Shown here piece by piece: positions 9,559 to 17,800 of a DNA stretch of 64,000 bases (positions are counted from its first letter, which is position 1; each line of letters opens with the position of its first letter). The position numbers and the translations under genes were made by a program. Source of the DNA: VAZQ01 sp045811525 (GTDB lineage Bacteria > Pseudomonadota > Alphaproteobacteria > Rhizobiales > Xanthobacteraceae); NCBI GenBank assembly GCA_045811525.1, contig JBJMTV010000004.1, positions 186,001 to 250,000 of the forward strand, read 5' to 3'. The notes beneath the pieces are model-generated. The model worked only from the letters and a program-made list of their open reading frames with translations, searched no databases and had not been told where the DNA came from.

Positions 9559-9616
9559 GCTCGTGCCGGAGCGGCAGCCTTCGCGAGCGGAGAGCTTGCG
9601 GCGCAACTGCCACGCT

Positions 9617-9704
9617 GCGTAGGGCGGGTTAGGCGCGCTCTTGCGCCGTAACCCGCCATGCGACCCATAAGCGGCGGATTACGCTGCGCTAATCCGCCCT
9701 ACGC
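9617..9704. repeat. Palindromic intergenic repeat, family A, copy 1
   Basis: An 88-bp element is bounded by perfect inverted ends GCGTAGGGCGG (9617-9627) and CCGCCCTACGC (9694-9704). It contains two inner hairpins: GGCGGGTTAGGCGC paired with GCGCCGTAACCCGCC, and GCGGATTA paired with TAATCCGC. A diverged relative sits at 39443-39536. This is the kind of mobile-by-transposase-in-trans palindrome common between genes in Bradyrhizobium-type genomes. It lies between the FAH-family gene and the deacetylase gene and may also act as a transcription end for the former. Confidence 0.8.
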
Positions 9705-9782
9705 AATTGAAACGGTGTTGCAGCTACGCGACAAGGCGAAGTGGCCGACCTGATTTGCAGGAGAGCGAAGGGAGGACAGACG

Positions 9783-10778
9783 ATGGCAATGATGCAGGGT
9801 ACGCGCCGTGCGTTCATCGGGAACAGCTTGAGTGTTGCTAGTGCTGCCGGCGTATCGGTCTTCGGCTTGCCGACCACGGCGGCGTTCGCGCAGTCACCGG
9901 CTAAACCGATCCGCAGGTCGGAGCGTTATGACGATTCTTTCATCAACGAGCGCAAGCCGTTCAAATGGCCTGGCGACAACACGTTAGCAATTTGGATCGT
10001 GCCCAATGTTGAAGTGTGGCACTACGATTCAGCATTTGGCGTCGGTATTGCGCCCAATCCCGGCAATTACTTGCCCGACGTCTACAACTATGCCTGGCGC
10101 GAATATGGCATCCGCATCGGGCTGTGGCGATTGGCCGATGTGCTCGATGAGGCCGGGGTGAAAGCGACTGTCGCACTCAACTCGCAAGTCTGCGAGGTGT
10201 TTCCGAAGGCCGTGGAGGAGATGAAAAAACGCGGCTGGGAGTTCATGGGGCACGGTACCACCAACTCCACCACGCTCGCCGGGCTCGACGTCGAGAAGGA
10301 GCGCGACACAATCCGGACTATCTTGGCAACGATCGAGCAAGCCACGGGAAAGCGGCCGCGCGGCTGGCTCGGCGCCGGTCTGGTGGAGACTGAGAACACG
10401 CTGGATATTCTTGCCGCGGAAGGCGTGAGCTACTGCGGTGACTGGAACAACGACGACCAGCCCTATCCGATGAAGGTCAAATCCGGAAAGATGTTCTCGA
10501 TACCCTACTGCGCCGAGATCAACGACATTCCGCTTTACATGCGAAAAGGCTACACCGGCGAGCAATATTTGCGCTCGCTGATGGATCAGTTCGACACGCT
10601 CTATGCCGACAGCCGCAAGCAACCGCGGGTGATGGGCGTGCCGCTGCACCCGATGATTTCAGGGCAGCCGCTGCGCATGAAGTACCTGCAGCGCGCCATT
10701 TCCCAAATGAAAGAGCATCGGGGCGTGTGGTTCGCAACCGGCAGCGAGATCATCGACGCCTATCAAAGTGCCGTGTGA
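9783..10778 (+). CDS. Tat-exported polysaccharide deacetylase-family protein, PuuE/allantoinase-like
   Basis: The 331-residue product begins with a twin-arginine leader (TRRAFIGNSLSVASAAG) and an AFAQ cleavage region near residue 37. The NodB-fold body carries EYGIRIGLWRLADVLDE, KATVALNSQVCEVFP and GWEFMGHGTTNSTTLAG, a pattern close to PuuE-type allantoinases and related C-N hydrolases rather than chitin deacetylases; then RPRGWLGAGLVETENTLDIL. Start chosen at ATG 9783 after GGGAGGACAG; an in-frame ATG at 9741 would bury the twin-arginine leader. Its stop overlaps the start of the Bug receptor gene (TGATG), so the two are translationally coupled. The substrate is probably an amide or ureide captured outside the cytoplasm, which is inference. 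Confidence 0.85.
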   Translation: MAMMQGTRRAFIGNSLSVASAAGVSVFGLPTTAAFAQSPAKPIRRSERYDDSFINERKPFKWPGDNTLAIWIVPNVEVWHYDSAFGVGIAPNPGNYLPDVYNYAWREYGIRIGLWRLADVLDEAGVKATVALNSQVCEVFPKAVEEMKKRGWEFMGHGTTNSTTLAGLDVEKERDTIRTILATIEQATGKRPRGWLGAGLVETENTLDILAAEGVSYCGDWNNDDQPYPMKVKSGKMFSIPYCAEINDIPLYMRKGYTGEQYLRSLMDQFDTLYADSRKQPRVMGVPLHPMISGQPLRMKYLQRAISQMKEHRGVWFATGSEIIDAYQSAV

Positions 10779-11815
10779 TGCGCACGCTGCTGTTCGGTGC
10801 GTATCGAACGACACGGCCTCGGGGGCAGAGCAGAGCGTTACAGCAGCTCTGCCGTGCTTCGTTCGCGGGCGTTCTGGTTGCCACGAGTGTCTGCTGGCAT
10901 GCAGTGGCGCAGACATACCCGGCGCGGCCGATCACGATGGTGGTCGCGTTCGGCGCCGGCGGACCATCGGACCTCATCGGGCGCATTCTGGCTGAGGGCA
11001 TGCGGCCGGTTCTCGGGCAGCCGGTGATCATCGAGAATGTGACGGGGGCGTCGGGTACGATCGGGGTCGGTCGCGTCGCGCGGAGCGCTCCTGACGGCTA
11101 CACCGCCATTCTCGGCAATTGGGCGACCCACGTTCTCAACGGACCGATGTTCTCCCTGCAGTACGACCTCGAGAAGGATTTCGAGCCGGTCGCGCTCGTG
11201 TCCAGTGATCCCTTGATCATCGTCGGGAAAAAGGACTTGCCAGCGCGCGACCTTCAGCAGTTCATCGCTTGGCTGAAGGCAAACCCAGGCAGCGCGACGC
11301 AGGGCACGACCGGGGCTGGAGGAATCTCGACCGTTGGCGGGCTGTTCTTTCAGAAGGAGACGGGCACACGCTTCAGATTCGTGCCGTATCGTGTCGGCCT
11401 CGCCGCGGCCATGCAGGATCTGGTTTCCGGCCAGATCGACTTCATGATCGATACCGCCGCCAACTCACTTCCTCAGGTCCGCGCCGGCACCATCAAGGCA
11501 TTTGCCGTGACCGGAAAGCAAAGGCTCGCCGCTGCAGCCGATGTGCCAACCGTCGAGGAGGCGGGGTTTCCCGGACTGCATGCGGTGAACTGGCAAGCCG
11601 TGTTTCTGCCGAGGGGCGTACCCAAAGAGATCGTCGGAACCCTCAACAGCGCGGTCATGGCAGCGCTCGGCGATGCAAACGTCCGACGCCAATTGACCGG
11701 CATCGGCCAGGAGATTTTTCCCGCTGATCAGCAAGCGCCCGAAGCTCTTCGCGACTTCCAGCGTGCAGAGATCGAGAAGTGGTGGCCCATCATCAAGGCC
11801 GCAAATATCAATTAG
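10778..11815 (+). CDS. Bug/TctC-family tripartite-tricarboxylate receptor protein
   Basis: The 345-residue periplasmic protein has a long N-region and signal peptide (SFAGVLVATSVCWHAVAQ) and the Bug signature: YPARPITMVVAFGAGGPSD at the mature N-terminus, VIIENVTGASGTIG, and DGYTAILGN. Bug proteins bind carboxylates or related acids in the periplasm. ATG 10778 is chosen because it overlaps the TGA of the deacetylase gene; the frame is open to 10727. No TctA/TctB membrane genes are in the window. Coupling to the deacetylase suggests that the receptor binds that enzyme's substrate or product. Confidence 0.9.
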   Translation: MRTLLFGAYRTTRPRGQSRALQQLCRASFAGVLVATSVCWHAVAQTYPARPITMVVAFGAGGPSDLIGRILAEGMRPVLGQPVIIENVTGASGTIGVGRVARSAPDGYTAILGNWATHVLNGPMFSLQYDLEKDFEPVALVSSDPLIIVGKKDLPARDLQQFIAWLKANPGSATQGTTGAGGISTVGGLFFQKETGTRFRFVPYRVGLAAAMQDLVSGQIDFMIDTAANSLPQVRAGTIKAFAVTGKQRLAAAADVPTVEEAGFPGLHAVNWQAVFLPRGVPKEIVGTLNSAVMAALGDANVRRQLTGIGQEIFPADQQAPEALRDFQRAEIEKWWPIIKAANIN

Positions 11816-11824
11816 GACGCCAGC

Positions 11825-12106
11825 ATGGCTGCCACTACGCTCAACTTCCGTGCTCGTTGGACGTCCAGGAATGGGCTGCGAAACGTCATTGGATCAGCTT
11901 TGCTGATCACCCTGCCAATGGCGTCGCAGCAGGCTCATGCCCTCGCAAATCCTGCCTCGGTGTTCTGCGTTCAGAGCGGCGGCACGAGCGAAATACGCAA
12001 CGCTCCCGGCGGACAGTATGGAGTGTGTCGACTCCGCAATGGCCAAATTGTCGAGGAGTGGGCGTACTACCGAAAAATGCACCGCAAGCTCAGGCGGGGT
12101 CGCTAA
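11825..12106 (+). CDS. Small exported DUF333 protein
   Basis: The 93-residue protein has an N-terminal hydrophobic leader (VIGSALLITLPMASQQAHA) followed by a DUF333 domain: NPASVFCVQSGGTSEIRN, GGQYGVCRLRNGQ and EEWAYYRKM, with the two cysteines and the EEWA motif of the family. DUF333 proteins are small secreted or lipoprotein-like proteins of unknown role, often called hemolysin-like. The typical C-terminal cysteine after the WAYFR motif is absent. It follows the Bug gene by 9 bp and is likely cotranscribed. Confidence 0.78.
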   Translation: MAATTLNFRARWTSRNGLRNVIGSALLITLPMASQQAHALANPASVFCVQSGGTSEIRNAPGGQYGVCRLRNGQIVEEWAYYRKMHRKLRRGR

Positions 12107-12251
12107 CGGGCGGGTTTGAAACCCGGCCCTACATGAACCCCTGTTCCGTGCCACATCTGTGCAGACGCAAACGTACAAATCGGGAGACTTGTAGGGGCGG
12201 GTTTCAAACCCGCCCGGCTCCAGCAGACACCCCTCGCGAGATGTTCTCTGG
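12107..12251 (-). repeat. Compound palindromic repeat, family B, complete copy
   Basis: About 145 bp directly after the DUF333 stop. Two palindromes, GGGCGGGTTTGAAACCC near 12108 and GGCGGGTTTCAAACCCGCC near 12196, flank a unique core containing CGTACAAATCGGGAGACTTG; the right side ends in CAGCAGACACCCCTCGCGAG and ATGTTCTCTGG. The same pieces, in reverse orientation and same order, recur at 18338-18540 and 18613-18691, and the outer palindrome recurs at 63833-63880. It fills most of the gap between the DUF333 and Crp genes. Confidence 0.8.
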
Positions 12252-12297
12252 GTGATCCGCCCAGTGAAAGCCTGCGCCCCGGCTTGAGCGGGTCGGT

Positions 12298-13005
12298 CTA
12301 GGCCGAGCCGTTCGTCAGGTGCGAGATTCTACGCTCGTGAACGTCGTAGCACTCACAGGCGCAGGCAAGCAGCCCGTCAAGGTTGAGGATGGTGATCTGT
12401 CCGCGGCTAATTTTGATCAGACCTTCGCCTTGCAGTCTGTTTTCCTCGAGGGTCACTGACGTTCTTCGGACGCCGAGCAGGTCAGCCAAATTGGCTTGAG
12501 TCGTCCTTAATTGCACCCCATCGGTGCGCGCCTGCATGTGCAAGAGCCAACGTGCCAGCCGTCCGCGCAACGGGTGCAAGGCATTGCAGGCGGCACATTG
12601 CTGAGCCAAGCCCCACATGATGCGGTTGTATTTATCGATGAGCGAGCGAAAGGATGGATTTTCGTCATAGAGCCCTTTGAACGCCCTGCTGGGCAATCGA
12701 TAGGCCGCGCCGGGGACCTGCACGACAGCGGCATCCATAGCTTTTGGCGAGCCTGAGAGGCTGGACCCGACTATTCCCTCACGTCCGAGAAGGCCCGTCC
12801 CTACGCTATGGCCGTCCTGAGTGCTCGTTAGAAGCGTCACAATGCCTTGTGTCGGAAAATAAACGTAATCGATGTCGGCGCCGGCTTCGTGCAGGCAAGT
12901 GCCCTCGTCCAGAGGCACTGGACGCAGGTGTGGATTCATCGCTTCCCGCGTGGCGGGCTCAACGAGCTCCAGAAAATTGCTGGTTTCCAAAGAAGGTGGC
13001 TGCAT
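12298..13005 (-). CDS. Crp/Fnr-family transcriptional regulator
   Basis: The 235-residue protein has an N-terminal cyclic-nucleotide-binding-type beta barrel (PLDEGTCLHEAGADIDYVYF, GIVTLLTSTQDG, GLLGREGIVGSSLSGSPKAM) and a C-terminal winged helix (RTTQANLADLLGVRRTSVTL, EGLIKISRGQITILNLDGL) ending with ACECYDVHE. It lacks the FNR cysteine cluster, so the effector is unknown. Start placed at ATG 13005; the open frame extends further upstream to 13533, but that part lies antisense to the DUF6894 gene and has no recognisable domain. It is a paralogue of the regulator at 13452-14189, and the DUF6894 gene lies between them. Confidence 0.88.
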   Translation of the reverse strand: MQPPSLETSNFLELVEPATREAMNPHLRPVPLDEGTCLHEAGADIDYVYFPTQGIVTLLTSTQDGHSVGTGLLGREGIVGSSLSGSPKAMDAAVVQVPGAAYRLPSRAFKGLYDENPSFRSLIDKYNRIMWGLAQQCAACNALHPLRGRLARWLLHMQARTDGVQLRTTQANLADLLGVRRTSVTLEENRLQGEGLIKISRGQITILNLDGLLACACECYDVHERRISHLTNGSA

Positions 13006-13197
13006 CACCTGGGCCGCGCGGTTGGCATTGCTCCCCCGCCCAGAAGGAACGTTCGTTCGTCTTAGCGTACCGACCCGCATAAAAGCGTGCTGTTGCCGAC
13101 ATATCGGCCAGTAGCGCAACTTTTTTTCAACAAAATTGTCGCCGACCCGCAACAAAAGGCGTCCGTTAGGGTTTCGCTCTCCCAGGCAGGGCCCTTC

Positions 13198-13455
13198 ATG
13201 CCCAGGTTCTACTTTCATATCCAAACCGCTGAACGGCTCATCAAAGACGGCGAGGGCACCGATTGCTCGGATGTCGCCGAGGCGCGGCGCCAGGCAGGTG
13301 CGGACGCGCGCGACCTCCTGAGCTCGTCCATCCAACAGGCGAACGAGGAGCTCGGCATCGAGGAGATTGTGGTGGAGGATGAACAAGGTCATCCCGTCAC
13401 GATTGTCCGCATGACAGACGTTCTGCCGCGCAACATCCGAGCTCGGCTGCGCTAG
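13198..13455 (+). CDS. DUF6894-type small protein
   Basis: The 85-residue protein starts MPRFYFHIQTAERLIKDGEG and continues with DVAEARRQAGADARDLL and IVVEDEQGHPVTIVRM, the hallmarks of the DUF6894 family, which is abundant in Bradyrhizobium-type genomes and of unknown function. ATG 13198 begins the conserved PRFYFH motif; upstream sequence in frame has no family resemblance. It shares its stop (the palindrome CTAG at 13452-13455) with the convergent Crp gene. Because it lies between two Crp paralogues on the other strand, a link to their stress response is possible but not shown. Confidence 0.85.
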   Translation: MPRFYFHIQTAERLIKDGEGTDCSDVAEARRQAGADARDLLSSSIQQANEELGIEEIVVEDEQGHPVTIVRMTDVLPRNIRARLR

Positions 13456-14189
13456 TGGTCGCCGGAAGCCGTGCTGGTCATCGCCTCCCAGCCGATGAGG
13501 CGCTTGTAGTACAAATTTATCGTCGCGTAGCATTCACACGCAGTGTCATTCAGTCCCTCCACATCGAGGAGGTCGATGTGTCCGCGGCGATACCGAATAA
13601 GGCCCACAGTCTGCAGGTGACGTGCGACCAGGGATACACTCGTTCGCTGCACGCCCAGCATCTGCGCCAAAAACTCCTGTTTCAGCAGCAGCGTGTCGGT
13701 TCCGCTGAGGTCTCGAAGCATGAGCAACCAGCGCGCGAGTCGGGGTTCTAACTCATGCAAAGCATTGCACGCGGCCACTTGCTGGGCGAGAGCGGTGCTC
13801 ACTTGTTCGGAGCGGAACAGCATGCTGCGCAGAGGCTCGCTCCGGTCAGCCGCACGCTTCAGAACCGTGGTCTCAATCCGGCGCGCTGAACCGGCAACTT
13901 GGACGATTGCTTCGCTCAGAGCGAGTTGCCCATCGAGCGCACTGCCGCCGCCGATGATGCCGTTGACGCCCATCATCCCGGCTTCGACGCCAGTGCCGTC
14001 ACTCATGGCGACAACGTAGGAGATGACACCCGAGTCGACAAAGTAGACTTGCGAGATCGTCTCCATTTGCCGGTGCAGGCAGGTTCCAAGTTCCAATTGG
14101 ACAGGAGCGAGATGGGGCCCAAGAATTTCACTGTCTTCAGGCGACAGTGCTGCGAGAAAATGATTGCCGAGATTCTTGAGTTCGGACAT
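13452..14189 (-). CDS. Crp/Fnr-family transcriptional regulator
   Basis: The 245-residue regulator has the effector barrel (LELGTCLHRQMETISQVYFV, GVISYVVAMSDGTGVEAG, GGGSALDGQLALSEAIVQV) and a C-terminal winged helix (LKQEFLAQMLGVQRTSVSLV, GLIRYRRGHIDLLDVEGL) ending in ACECY. This short Crp/Fnr type is common in rhizobia and is often tied to oxidative or general stress; no iron-sulphur cysteines are visible. It is clearly homologous to the gene at 12298-13005, so a local duplication is likely. Its stop overlaps that of the DUF6894 gene. Confidence 0.9.
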   Translation of the reverse strand: MSELKNLGNHFLAALSPEDSEILGPHLAPVQLELGTCLHRQMETISQVYFVDSGVISYVVAMSDGTGVEAGMMGVNGIIGGGSALDGQLALSEAIVQVAGSARRIETTVLKRAADRSEPLRSMLFRSEQVSTALAQQVAACNALHELEPRLARWLLMLRDLSGTDTLLLKQEFLAQMLGVQRTSVSLVARHLQTVGLIRYRRGHIDLLDVEGLNDTACECYATINLYYKRLIGWEAMTSTASGDH

Positions 14190-14501
14190 AGGGCTTCCCG
14201 CGGAATGAAGGCGGGAGCGCGAAGGATCTCTCAGCCACCAGCGCCTGATGATCGCGGCTAGTGATCTGCTGGATATAACCCTTCGCGCGGCCGCTGTGAA
14301 GGGCTCCTTGTAGCAGTTTAGGAGTCACGATGCAGACTCCGCCAAACCGTGCAAAGTGCTGCTTGCATTGCGAGGTCGCGACACATGCGCTCGCTAGTGG
14401 ATGGCGCCGGTGGTACCTTGATCTCCCGGCTCGGGTCATGACCCCCTGCGGGATTGTACCACCGGCGAGTAGTAGAGACGGCGATGCTGAGGAAGATGCC
14501 G

Positions 14502-14702
14502 ATGTCCGACACACTATTGCAAATTGCCGCACGCGAAGCGTCAGAACAGAAGCAGGCCGTGCTGAGGCAGCAAACGTTGGTGCTCGACTTGAAACGTGAG
14601 GGTGGTCCGCGATGGGAGAATGCAACTGAGTTGCTCAAAGCAATGCGCGAAGACCTGACCGTGAAGGAAGACCGCTTGGAGCGCCTGATCGCCGAGGCAT
14701 GA
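14502..14702 (+). CDS. Small hypothetical protein with helical content (66 aa)
   Basis: A 66-residue acidic/basic mixed protein starts MSDTLLQIAAREASEQKQAV and includes REGGPRWENATELLKAMRED. It is predicted almost wholly alpha-helical and resembles the tiny helical hypotheticals of rhizobia that carry a repeated leucine/arginine pattern. TGAGGAAG lies before it, giving a proper ribosome-binding site for ATG 14502; ATG 14496 and an earlier frame opening at 14454 are alternatives. Function unknown. Confidence 0.62.
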   Translation: MSDTLLQIAAREASEQKQAVLRQQTLVLDLKREGGPRWENATELLKAMREDLTVKEDRLERLIAEA

Positions 14703-14830
14703 CATCATGAGCGCGGCGCCGCAACGAGGGGCTCGCAATTATCCTAATCTTGCGGGGGGACGCGGACTATTCTCTCAGCGGCGTGCTATGTTGATTGAGA
14801 AGTGGCGCCGAGCGGATGCGGCCGCTTCGT

Positions 14831-15025
14831 ATGGTGGGGAGAACGCCGCTGCCCGAGCATCCACTCGTAAAGACGGCGCAGATCGAAATCACCTGCCCTG
14901 CCTGCGGGTACCGAATGGTCCGCACGGCGGCACGGCTGCGGCGGCACGGCACGATCAGCTGCCCGCGCTGCGGTCACTCGTTTACGCTCGACCTGCCCGA
15001 GGCTAGCAGCGACCAAAAGTCGTAA
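14831..15025 (+). CDS. Small zinc-ribbon protein
   Basis: The product (about 64 residues) contains two CxxC knuckles, EITCPACGYRMV and TISCPRCGHSFTLDLPEAS, separated by a basic helix (RTAARLRRHG). This is a classic zinc-ribbon fold of the MJ0042/hydrogenase-expression-like small ribbon type. The four cysteines are well placed to bind one zinc. The start is uncertain: ATG 14816 and TTG 14795 are also in frame and no strong ribosome-binding site is visible. Partner and role are unknown. Confidence 0.65.
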   Translation: MVGRTPLPEHPLVKTAQIEITCPACGYRMVRTAARLRRHGTISCPRCGHSFTLDLPEASSDQKS

Positions 15026-15213
15026 TGTCCCGATTCCGAGGCTCGCATCATTGTGCGGCACCGTAGTTTGCGAGCTTCGGAATCGACGGTCACTGGTTCG
15101 CGGCGCGAAGACCCGAGCAGTCACCACAGCGGGCGTGCGTCATGATGCGGCAGTGAGCACTTAAGTTCGTCGGCCATCCGACCAAGTCAGATTCCAGAGA
15201 ACCGCGGACGATC

Positions 15214-15492
15214 TCAGTCGGGGCGAGCTTTGGCGGCACGGCGGCGCAGCTTCGCCGGAGCTTCGGCTTGCGTCGCACGGGGAGCCTTCTCCGTTTTGGC
15301 CGCGCTTGGCTCTTCCGAAGCGGCCACAGCATCACGCGCCAGCCGCAGTGCCTTCAATCGAATTGTCTTCTCGGCGGTCGCTTTCCTTGCGGCCTCGTAT
15401 TCAGCACGCGCAGCGTTGCCATCCAGTCGTTGAAGCTCTTTCTTCTTGAATTGTGCCTCTGCCTTCTGCGGGGACTGAGTTGATTTAGACAT
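15214..15492 (-). CDS. Small coiled-coil basic protein (92 aa)
   Basis: The 92-residue protein starts MSKSTQSPQKAEAQFKKKE and has AARAEYEAARKATAEKTIRL followed by KALRLARDAV and a basic Ala/Lys/Arg tail. The pattern KAEAQFKKKE...KTxRLKALRLA is one I recognise from widespread rhizobial hypotheticals. It is strongly helical, probably a short coiled coil, and soluble. It sits just downstream of the cold-shock gene on the same strand with a hairpin between, so independent expression is likely. Function unknown. Confidence 0.75.
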   Translation of the reverse strand: MSKSTQSPQKAEAQFKKKELQRLDGNAARAEYEAARKATAEKTIRLKALRLARDAVAASEEPSAAKTEKAPRATQAEAPAKLRRRAAKARPD

Positions 15493-15556
15493 CGGGGTTT
15501 TCTTCTTTGCAGGGAAGTACCGGGCTGCTGAGGTGGCCTAACAATCGGACAGGACG

Positions 15557-15580
15557 CCCGCGGCCGCAACCGGCCGCGGG
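15557..15580 (-). terminator. Strong GC hairpin downstream of csp
   Basis: A perfect 10-bp stem, CCCGCGGCCG (15557-15566) with CGGCCGCGGG (15571-15580), has a 4-base CAAC loop. It lies 43 bp past the stop of the cold-shock gene. There is no clear T run on the minus strand, so it may be a weak terminator or an mRNA-stabilising 3' hairpin. Confidence 0.45.
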
Positions 15581-15622
15581 ATGCTGATCGCCAATTCAGG
15601 GTGACCCAAACGGCTGGTGCAA

Positions 15623-15832
15623 TTACGCGGCGCGCAGGTTCTGAGCCGACGATTTGCCGGTCTTGCGATCGTCAACAACCTCGAAAGCAACCTTTTGGCC
15701 TTCGTTGAGGCCGTACATGCCCGCGCGCTCAACGGCACTGATGTGAACGAACACATCCTTTCCGCCGTCGTCCGGCTGTATGAAGCCGAATCCCTTCTGC
15801 GCGTTGAACCATTTCACGGTACCTTGAGACAT
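15623..15832 (-). CDS. cspA: Cold-shock-domain protein
   Basis: The 69-residue protein is a single cold-shock domain with both RNA-binding motifs intact: KGFGFIQPDD (RNP1) and VFVHISAVE (RNP2). It binds single-stranded RNA or DNA and acts as an RNA chaperone. Start ATG 15832 follows AAGGACTACT. The preceding noncoding region is unusually long (about 600 bp to the next gene), which would allow a structured 5' leader of the kind that controls cold-shock genes. A second paralogue lies at 37728-37931. The symbol denotes family, not orthology. Confidence 0.93.
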   Translation of the reverse strand: MSQGTVKWFNAQKGFGFIQPDDGGKDVFVHISAVERAGMYGLNEGQKVAFEVVDDRKTGKSSAQNLRAA

Positions 15833-16430
15833 CAGTAGTCCTTCACTTTGAGTGTAGATGGGCCGGCCTCATGGGAGGTCGGTGTAGGTTCGAGTTTTTG
15901 GGAGAAGATCGTCAGTCTGGCGCGCGGGAGCGCGGCGAGGCCAAGTCGTCCGGCCGAAAGCTCGAGCCGCCAAGATAAAACTTTAGGGGTTAAAATACAA
16001 GGCTTTGTGGCGTGATCCCCTTAGCCAGCAATGGTGGACACGCCACCTGTACGGCCCGAATGTCTCCATATAGCAGCGGTTGCGCCGCTTCTTACCAGAG
16101 TTTTAACCATGCCCGTTGCCGGACGCGCGCGCCCGTGGCTGAGCAGTCCTGCTCGCACCACCCGCTGCGCACAATGCGGGGCAAGATGCCGGCGGAGCTC
16201 CAAGCGTCTTGAAAACGACACAGGATTGCGCCATATGGCCGGGGTGACCCTCTGAGGTCCTGGCGAGCCGCGTGTACGGACACCCGTCAGACGGTTTCTG
16301 GCTTGCCCTTCAAATTTCCCTCGACAGCCCAATTCACGCGGGGCGTCTTGCGCCCACCCGCAGCAAGACCGTGCTGAGCGCGTTATAATTTCGTTTCAGC
16401 CCGCCGATCTGCGCAACAGAAAGTTACAAC
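15833..16430. other. Long intergenic region between csp and the helicase
   Basis: About 600 bp between divergent csp and rhlE-type genes. Short open frames occur on both strands but none has a ribosome-binding site or recognisable sequence. It contains A/T-richer stretches (for example TTAAAATACAAGG near 15990 and GTTATAATTTCG near 16382, the latter resembling a -10 element about 45 bp before the helicase). It plausibly holds the csp 5' leader and promoters for both genes. Confidence 0.5.
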
Positions 16431-17798
16431 TTGACCTCCTTTGACGCCTTCGGCCTTGCCGAACCCATCACTCGCGCTCTTCGCAAAGAAAACTACATCA
16501 CACCAACTCCGATCCAGGAACAGGCAATCCCGATTGTCCTCGCGCGGCGCGACGTGATCGCCATCGCCCAGACCGGTACCGGCAAGACGGCTGCGTTTGC
16601 GCTGCCGCTCCTGCATCATCTATTCGCAAACCATCGTCGCCCGGATCGGAAGACTTGCCGGGTTCTGGTGCTCAGCCCGACGCGCGAGCTCTCCGCACAG
16701 ATCCTCGATAGCTTCCGTAGCTATGGAAGCTTTCTCGGTCTGCGGTCTGCACTTGCTATCGGCGGCACGGCTATGGGCGCACAAGTCCGCTCGTTGCTCG
16801 ACGGAGTCGACGTGCTGGTTGCCACGCCTGGACGTCTCCTCGATCTCGTGCAGTCCAACGCACTGCGTCTGAGCGGCGTAGAATATCTGGTCCTGGACGA
16901 AGCCGACCGAATGCTCGATATGGGCTTCATCCAGGATATTCGCCGGATTATCGCCAAGCTTCCTTCGGACCGACAAACGCTGCTCTTTTCCGCCACCATG
17001 CCGGCCGACATTGCCGAGCTTGCCGACCAGATCCTGCGAAATCCGGCCAAGGTCGTCGTCACCCCTGTCGCGTCAACGGTGGATCGGATTACCCAGCGAG
17101 TGGTCTGGACGGATCGCGCTTCGAAGCCTGCAGCGCTCGCCGGGATTTTGCGCGATGACAAGGTCGAGCGCGCTCTTGTCTTCACACGCACAAAGCATGG
17201 CGCCGACAAGGTCGTGCGTGGCCTCGCCAAAGCAGGGATTTCCGCGTTAGCCATCCACGGCAATAAGTCGCAAGGCCAACGCGAGCGCGTGCTCGGCGCA
17301 TTTCGCAAGGGCGACGTGCACACGCTTGTCGCGACGGACATCGCTGCCCGAGGCATTGACGTGGATGGCATAAGCCACGTCATCAACTTTGATCTCCCGA
17401 ACGTGCCGGAAACCTATGTGCACCGCATCGGCCGAACGGCACGAGCAGGTGCAGCGGGAATCGCTATCTCTCTGTGCGACGAGGCAGAGCGATCTTTCCT
17501 GCGGGATATTGAAAAGTTGATCCGGCGCTCTATTCCCGGATCGGCCGATCAGTCGCCGCACGCGCGTCCGCAGAGGCGAGCGCCGCATGCGCCGACTTCC
17601 AGAGAAGGCCAGCACGCGCAGAACCGGCCCTATGAGCGCAGGCAGCATGGATCGGCGCGACCGCCGCGCCCCTTGCCCGGCACAAATCAGAATCACGGCA
17701 GCCGCAGCGCGGGAATTGCTGACGTAGGTTTCATGCGCACACGCCCAGCCGGCACTCGTCCCGCGCGCCGTCCCCGGCGTCACAACGTGGAGCGCTGA
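16431..17798 (+). CDS. rhlE: DEAD-box ATP-dependent RNA helicase, RhlE type
   Basis: The 455-residue protein has all DEAD-box motifs: Q motif (TPTPIQEQAIP), motif I AQTGTGKT, PTREL, TPGR, VLDEADRMLDMG (DEAD), SAT, and in the second RecA domain VATDIAARGIDVDG and HRIGRTARAG. A basic, low-complexity C-terminal tail (~370-455) rich in Arg, His and Pro should bind RNA. These enzymes remodel structured RNA, notably in the cold. The initiation codon appears to be TTG (16431), which starts right at the conserved LTSFDAFGL segment; no better start lies upstream. It is followed after 2 bp by the IF-1 gene, forming an operon. Confidence 0.94.
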   Translation: MTSFDAFGLAEPITRALRKENYITPTPIQEQAIPIVLARRDVIAIAQTGTGKTAAFALPLLHHLFANHRRPDRKTCRVLVLSPTRELSAQILDSFRSYGSFLGLRSALAIGGTAMGAQVRSLLDGVDVLVATPGRLLDLVQSNALRLSGVEYLVLDEADRMLDMGFIQDIRRIIAKLPSDRQTLLFSATMPADIAELADQILRNPAKVVVTPVASTVDRITQRVVWTDRASKPAALAGILRDDKVERALVFTRTKHGADKVVRGLAKAGISALAIHGNKSQGQRERVLGAFRKGDVHTLVATDIAARGIDVDGISHVINFDLPNVPETYVHRIGRTARAGAAGIAISLCDEAERSFLRDIEKLIRRSIPGSADQSPHARPQRRAPHAPTSREGQHAQNRPYERRQHGSARPPRPLPGTNQNHGSRSAGIADVGFMRTRPAGTRPARRPRRHNVER

Positions 17799-17800
17799 AG

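Noticed and set aside
13006..13533. Upstream extension of the first Crp gene to an ATG at 13533
   Set aside because: No domain resemblance and it would lie antisense to the DUF6894 gene; the short form matches family length.
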